From the NCBI GenBank assembly GCA_018969455.1, contig JAGWYI010000068.1, forward strand, positions 5,001 to 11,931: a stretch of DNA of 6,931 bases, given 5' to 3'. The notes under the pieces were generated by a model. It had not been told where the DNA came from, did not search any database, and was given only the letters and a program-made list of their open reading frames with translations. The DNA is from Bacteroidota bacterium. GTDB taxonomy: Bacteria; Bacteroidota; Bacteroidia; Chitinophagales; Saprospiraceae. Shown here in pieces: positions 5,141 to 6,931 of this stretch; position 1 is the first letter of the stretch, and every line of letters begins with the position of its first letter. A program made the position numbers and the translations under genes.

Positions 5141-6574
5141 GTGAAAAGTGTACAATTGGCTGTCCGACCGGCCGAAAATGCTCAGGCGCATACCATTTTT
5201 CTTGTTGAAAAGAGCAAGACGGATTCTTTGCGTACCTACTTGCCGGAATTGGTGTTTGAACAGGTTTCTTTAATTCTGAGCCGCGAAGTAAGCGCATGTG
5301 TGGTTCCGAATGACGGATTTTTAATTTTTGTCCGGATTTTGAAGAATGAGAAAGAGCCTGCTGCAGCGCTTGAAACAGCGCGTATGGCTGGAGTGGAAGC
5401 CTTGCGGGAATTGCGGAATTACAAAATTGAATCCATAATGCTGGAGAGTTTGGTAGACCGTGCGCGCACCCTTGCATTTGCCGAGGGCATGGCGTTGTCG
5501 AGTTATCAATTTTTGAAGTATTTTTCCCAGCCGGAAAAAAAGGAAAAGCCCTTGCGGCAAATTGCAATTGGTCATCCTGAAATTACCGAATTGGATCTTG
5601 CCGAACAGAATCATCTGCTGGAGGCGGTTTTTTTAGCAAGGAATTTGGTAAATGAGCCTCATTCTCATTTTAACGCCCTTCATTTGGCGGATGCAGCAAT
5701 TCAGGCAGGTGTTCGATACGGGTTTGAGGTGGAGGTAATGGGGAAGGAGAAGTTACAGGCATTAAAGATGGGTGGTTTGCTTGCAGTAAACCAGGCCAGC
5801 AGTGTTCCGCCCCGATTTTGCGTGTTGGAGTGGAAGCCGGAAATGGCTAAAAACAAAAAGCCAATTGTGGTGGTTGGCAAAGGAGTTGTGTATGATACAG
5901 GCGGCCTGAGTTTGAAGCCGACAGAAGGGATGGATTATATGAAATGTGACATGGCCGGGGCTGCGTTGGTAATAGGCTTATTTGCTGCGGTGGCACAAAA
6001 TCAGTTGAATGTACATTTGATTGGCCTTTTGCCAGTAACCGATAATAAAATAGGGGAAAACGCTTTATCGCCAGGTGATGTCATTCGGATGTTTTCCGGA
6101 AAAACGGTTGAAGTGGTTAATACGGATGCAGAAGGGCGTATTATTCTGGCCGACGCTCTGCAATATGCCAAAAGGTATAAGCCGGAGTTGGTGCTTGATT
6201 TTGCGACCCTCACAGGCGCGGCCGTACGCGCATTGGGTGCGCAAGCCATCTGCTACATGGGTACTGCTTCGGAAAAAACAAAGAAGAAAATAGAGCAGTG
6301 CGGTTGGGATACCTATGAGCGCTTGGTTGAGTTGCCATTATGGAAAGAATATGGCGACGAACTAAAAAGCAATGTTGCCGATTTGAAGAATATTGGTTCG
6401 GGCAATGCAGGAATGATTACAGCCGGAAAGTTTCTCGAACATTTTGTAGATTACCCCTGGCTGCATTTCGATATTGCGGGCCCTGCCTATTTGCGCAGTG
6501 CCAACGGATACCGAAGTAAAGACGGCACAGGCGTAGGAGTACGCTTGATGTACCAATTTTTAAAACAATATTGA
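5141..6574 (+). CDS. Leucyl aminopeptidase, M17 family
   Basis: A 477-residue cytosolic metallopeptidase that removes N-terminal residues, classically leucine, from peptides; the family works as a hexamer. The N-terminal domain (about 1-140) is divergent as usual, and the catalytic domain follows. All active-site residues are visible and keep the spacing of E. coli PepA. The metal ligands are Lys247 (VGKG), Asp252 (YDTGG), Asp270 (KCDMAG), Asp329 and Glu331 (NTDAEGR). The catalytic Lys259 and Arg333 are also present. It should therefore be active, with two metals per subunit. The start is GTG at 5141: the frame is closed by TAA at 5105-5107, no ATG occurs between, and the next in-frame Met would remove most of the N-terminal domain. 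The leader is unusually long. pdxA follows after 56 bases, but a promoter motif lies between them. Confidence 0.96.
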   Translation: MKSVQLAVRPAENAQAHTIFLVEKSKTDSLRTYLPELVFEQVSLILSREVSACVVPNDGFLIFVRILKNEKEPAAALETARMAGVEALRELRNYKIESIMLESLVDRARTLAFAEGMALSSYQFLKYFSQPEKKEKPLRQIAIGHPEITELDLAEQNHLLEAVFLARNLVNEPHSHFNALHLADAAIQAGVRYGFEVEVMGKEKLQALKMGGLLAVNQASSVPPRFCVLEWKPEMAKNKKPIVVVGKGVVYDTGGLSLKPTEGMDYMKCDMAGAALVIGLFAAVAQNQLNVHLIGLLPVTDNKIGENALSPGDVIRMFSGKTVEVVNTDAEGRIILADALQYAKRYKPELVLDFATLTGAAVRALGAQAICYMGTASEKTKKKIEQCGWDTYERLVELPLWKEYGDELKSNVADLKNIGSGNAGMITAGKFLEHFVDYPWLHFDIAGPAYLRSANGYRSKDGTGVGVRLMYQFLKQY

Positions 6575-6575
6575 A

Positions 6576-6583
6576 TAGATTTG
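6576..6583 (+). promoter_or_regulatory. Possible promoter -7 element for pdxA (TAGATTTG)
   Basis: An exact TAnnTTTG two bases after the aminopeptidase stop codon and 48 bases before the pdxA ATG. No TTG stands at normal -33 spacing. If used, pdxA has its own transcript; otherwise it could be read through from the aminopeptidase gene. Confidence 0.4.
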
Positions 6584-6588
6584 CGCTC

Positions 6589-6610
6589 AATCGTTACCCC
6601 AGCGATTTTT
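6589..6610 (+). terminator. Weak hairpin with T tract between the aminopeptidase gene and pdxA
   Basis: AATCG (6589-6593) pairs with CGATT (6603-6607) around a nine-base loop and is followed by TTT (6608-6610). With only five pairs it is a poor terminator. It also falls downstream of the candidate pdxA promoter at 6576-6583, so it might instead be leader structure of pdxA. Confidence 0.25.
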
Positions 6611-6630
6611 CGTTTAAAAATGCCTGAAAA

Positions 6631-6931
6631 ATGAGTAATTTGACTATTGGAATAACCTGCGGCGACATCAATGGCATTGGATTGGAAGTTGCCCTGAAAG
6701 CTTTGGCGATTAAAAAAGCCGTTCCGGCCCACCGCATCGTTATTTACGGAAGTACCAAAGTGGTTGCCTACCATAAAAACATCATCACCCAGGAAAATAT
6801 TCAGTTTCATTCTGTGAATAGTCCCGAGGAGGCCCATCAAGACCGGTTGAACGTGATCAATTGCTGGAATGATAATGTGAACATTACCCTGGGCAAACCC
6901 ACCGATATGGGTGGGAAATGTGCCTATCAAG
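6631..6931 (+). CDS. pdxA: 4-hydroxythreonine-4-phosphate dehydrogenase, N-terminal part (cut by window edge)
   Basis: The first 100 residues of a gene whose full family length is usually about 330-360 residues. PdxA oxidises 4-phosphohydroxy-L-threonine with NAD, and the product loses CO2 to give 3-amino-2-oxopropyl phosphate, the partner of deoxyxylulose phosphate in pyridoxal phosphate synthesis. The N-terminal signature is clear: IGITCGDINGIGLEVALKAL at residues 6-25, the variant common in Bacteroidota in place of GDPAGIGPE. A VIYGS strand (about 44-48) and a LGKPTDMGGKCAY segment (about 86-98) also fit the family. The ATG at 6631 places the signature at the expected distance from the N-terminus; another ATG at 6620 is in a different frame and closes after four codons. 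The catalytic metal-binding histidines lie beyond the edge, so activity cannot be judged. Confidence 0.93.
   Translation, partial: MSNLTIGITCGDINGIGLEVALKALAIKKAVPAHRIVIYGSTKVVAYHKNIITQENIQFHSVNSPEEAHQDRLNVINCWNDNVNITLGKPTDMGGKCAYQ

Noticed and set aside
6620..6634. Five-codon frame (ATG to TGA) overlapping the pdxA ATG
   Set aside because: It is too short to carry evidence, and such ATGA overlaps arise easily by chance.
6647..6657. A third copy of TTGGAATAACC, matching the repeat at 4975-4985
   Set aside because: It encodes part of the conserved N-terminal signature of PdxA (TIGIT), so the match is most likely coincidental.
6487..6930. Minus-strand open frame of 147 codons opposite the aminopeptidase end and pdxA
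   Set aside because: It lies opposite two well-recognised genes and shows no recognisable domain; it is a shadow frame.

Overview
The window reads as ordinary housekeeping chromosome from a member of the Bacteroidota. Three things point there. Exact copies of the phylum's -7 promoter hexamer family (TAnnTTTG) lie just upstream of four genes. Clear Shine-Dalgarno sequences are scarce. The proteins have Bacteroidota-style versions of shared families, such as an Nfu protein with a fused N-terminal domain and a PdxA with the GDINGIG variant. The sequence does not place it below phylum level with any confidence. I see no phage, transposon, CRISPR, rRNA or tRNA sequence.

Layout, left to right. Bases 1-163 hold no secure gene; the first 58 could be the start of a leftward gene cut by the window edge. 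A rightward comF-like gene (164-874) is followed by a rightward Nfu-type Fe-S carrier gene (997-1605) with its own promoter motif. The 214-base gap after it holds two strong hairpin terminators in tandem and then a new promoter motif for a rightward polysaccharide flippase gene (1820-3313). That gene converges on a leftward MBL/beta-CASP nuclease gene (3441-4880), with a stem-loop over the flippase stop codon. A 260-base divergent intergenic region (4881-5140) carries short direct repeats, a promoter motif and a possible small upstream ORF. It leads into a rightward M17 leucyl aminopeptidase gene with a GTG start (5141-6574). A rightward pdxA gene begins at 6631 and runs off the right edge.

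The genes do not form one pathway. They cover DNA uptake or phosphoribosyl-transfer-like chemistry (ComF), Fe-S cluster delivery (Nfu), envelope glycan export (flippase), RNA processing (beta-CASP), peptide turnover (M17) and vitamin B6 synthesis (PdxA). Terminators or promoter motifs between most neighbours suggest mostly single-gene transcription units. The least explained DNA is the MBL/aminopeptidase divergent region. I found no convincing new multi-gene system, and the findings are modest regulatory and structural oddities.
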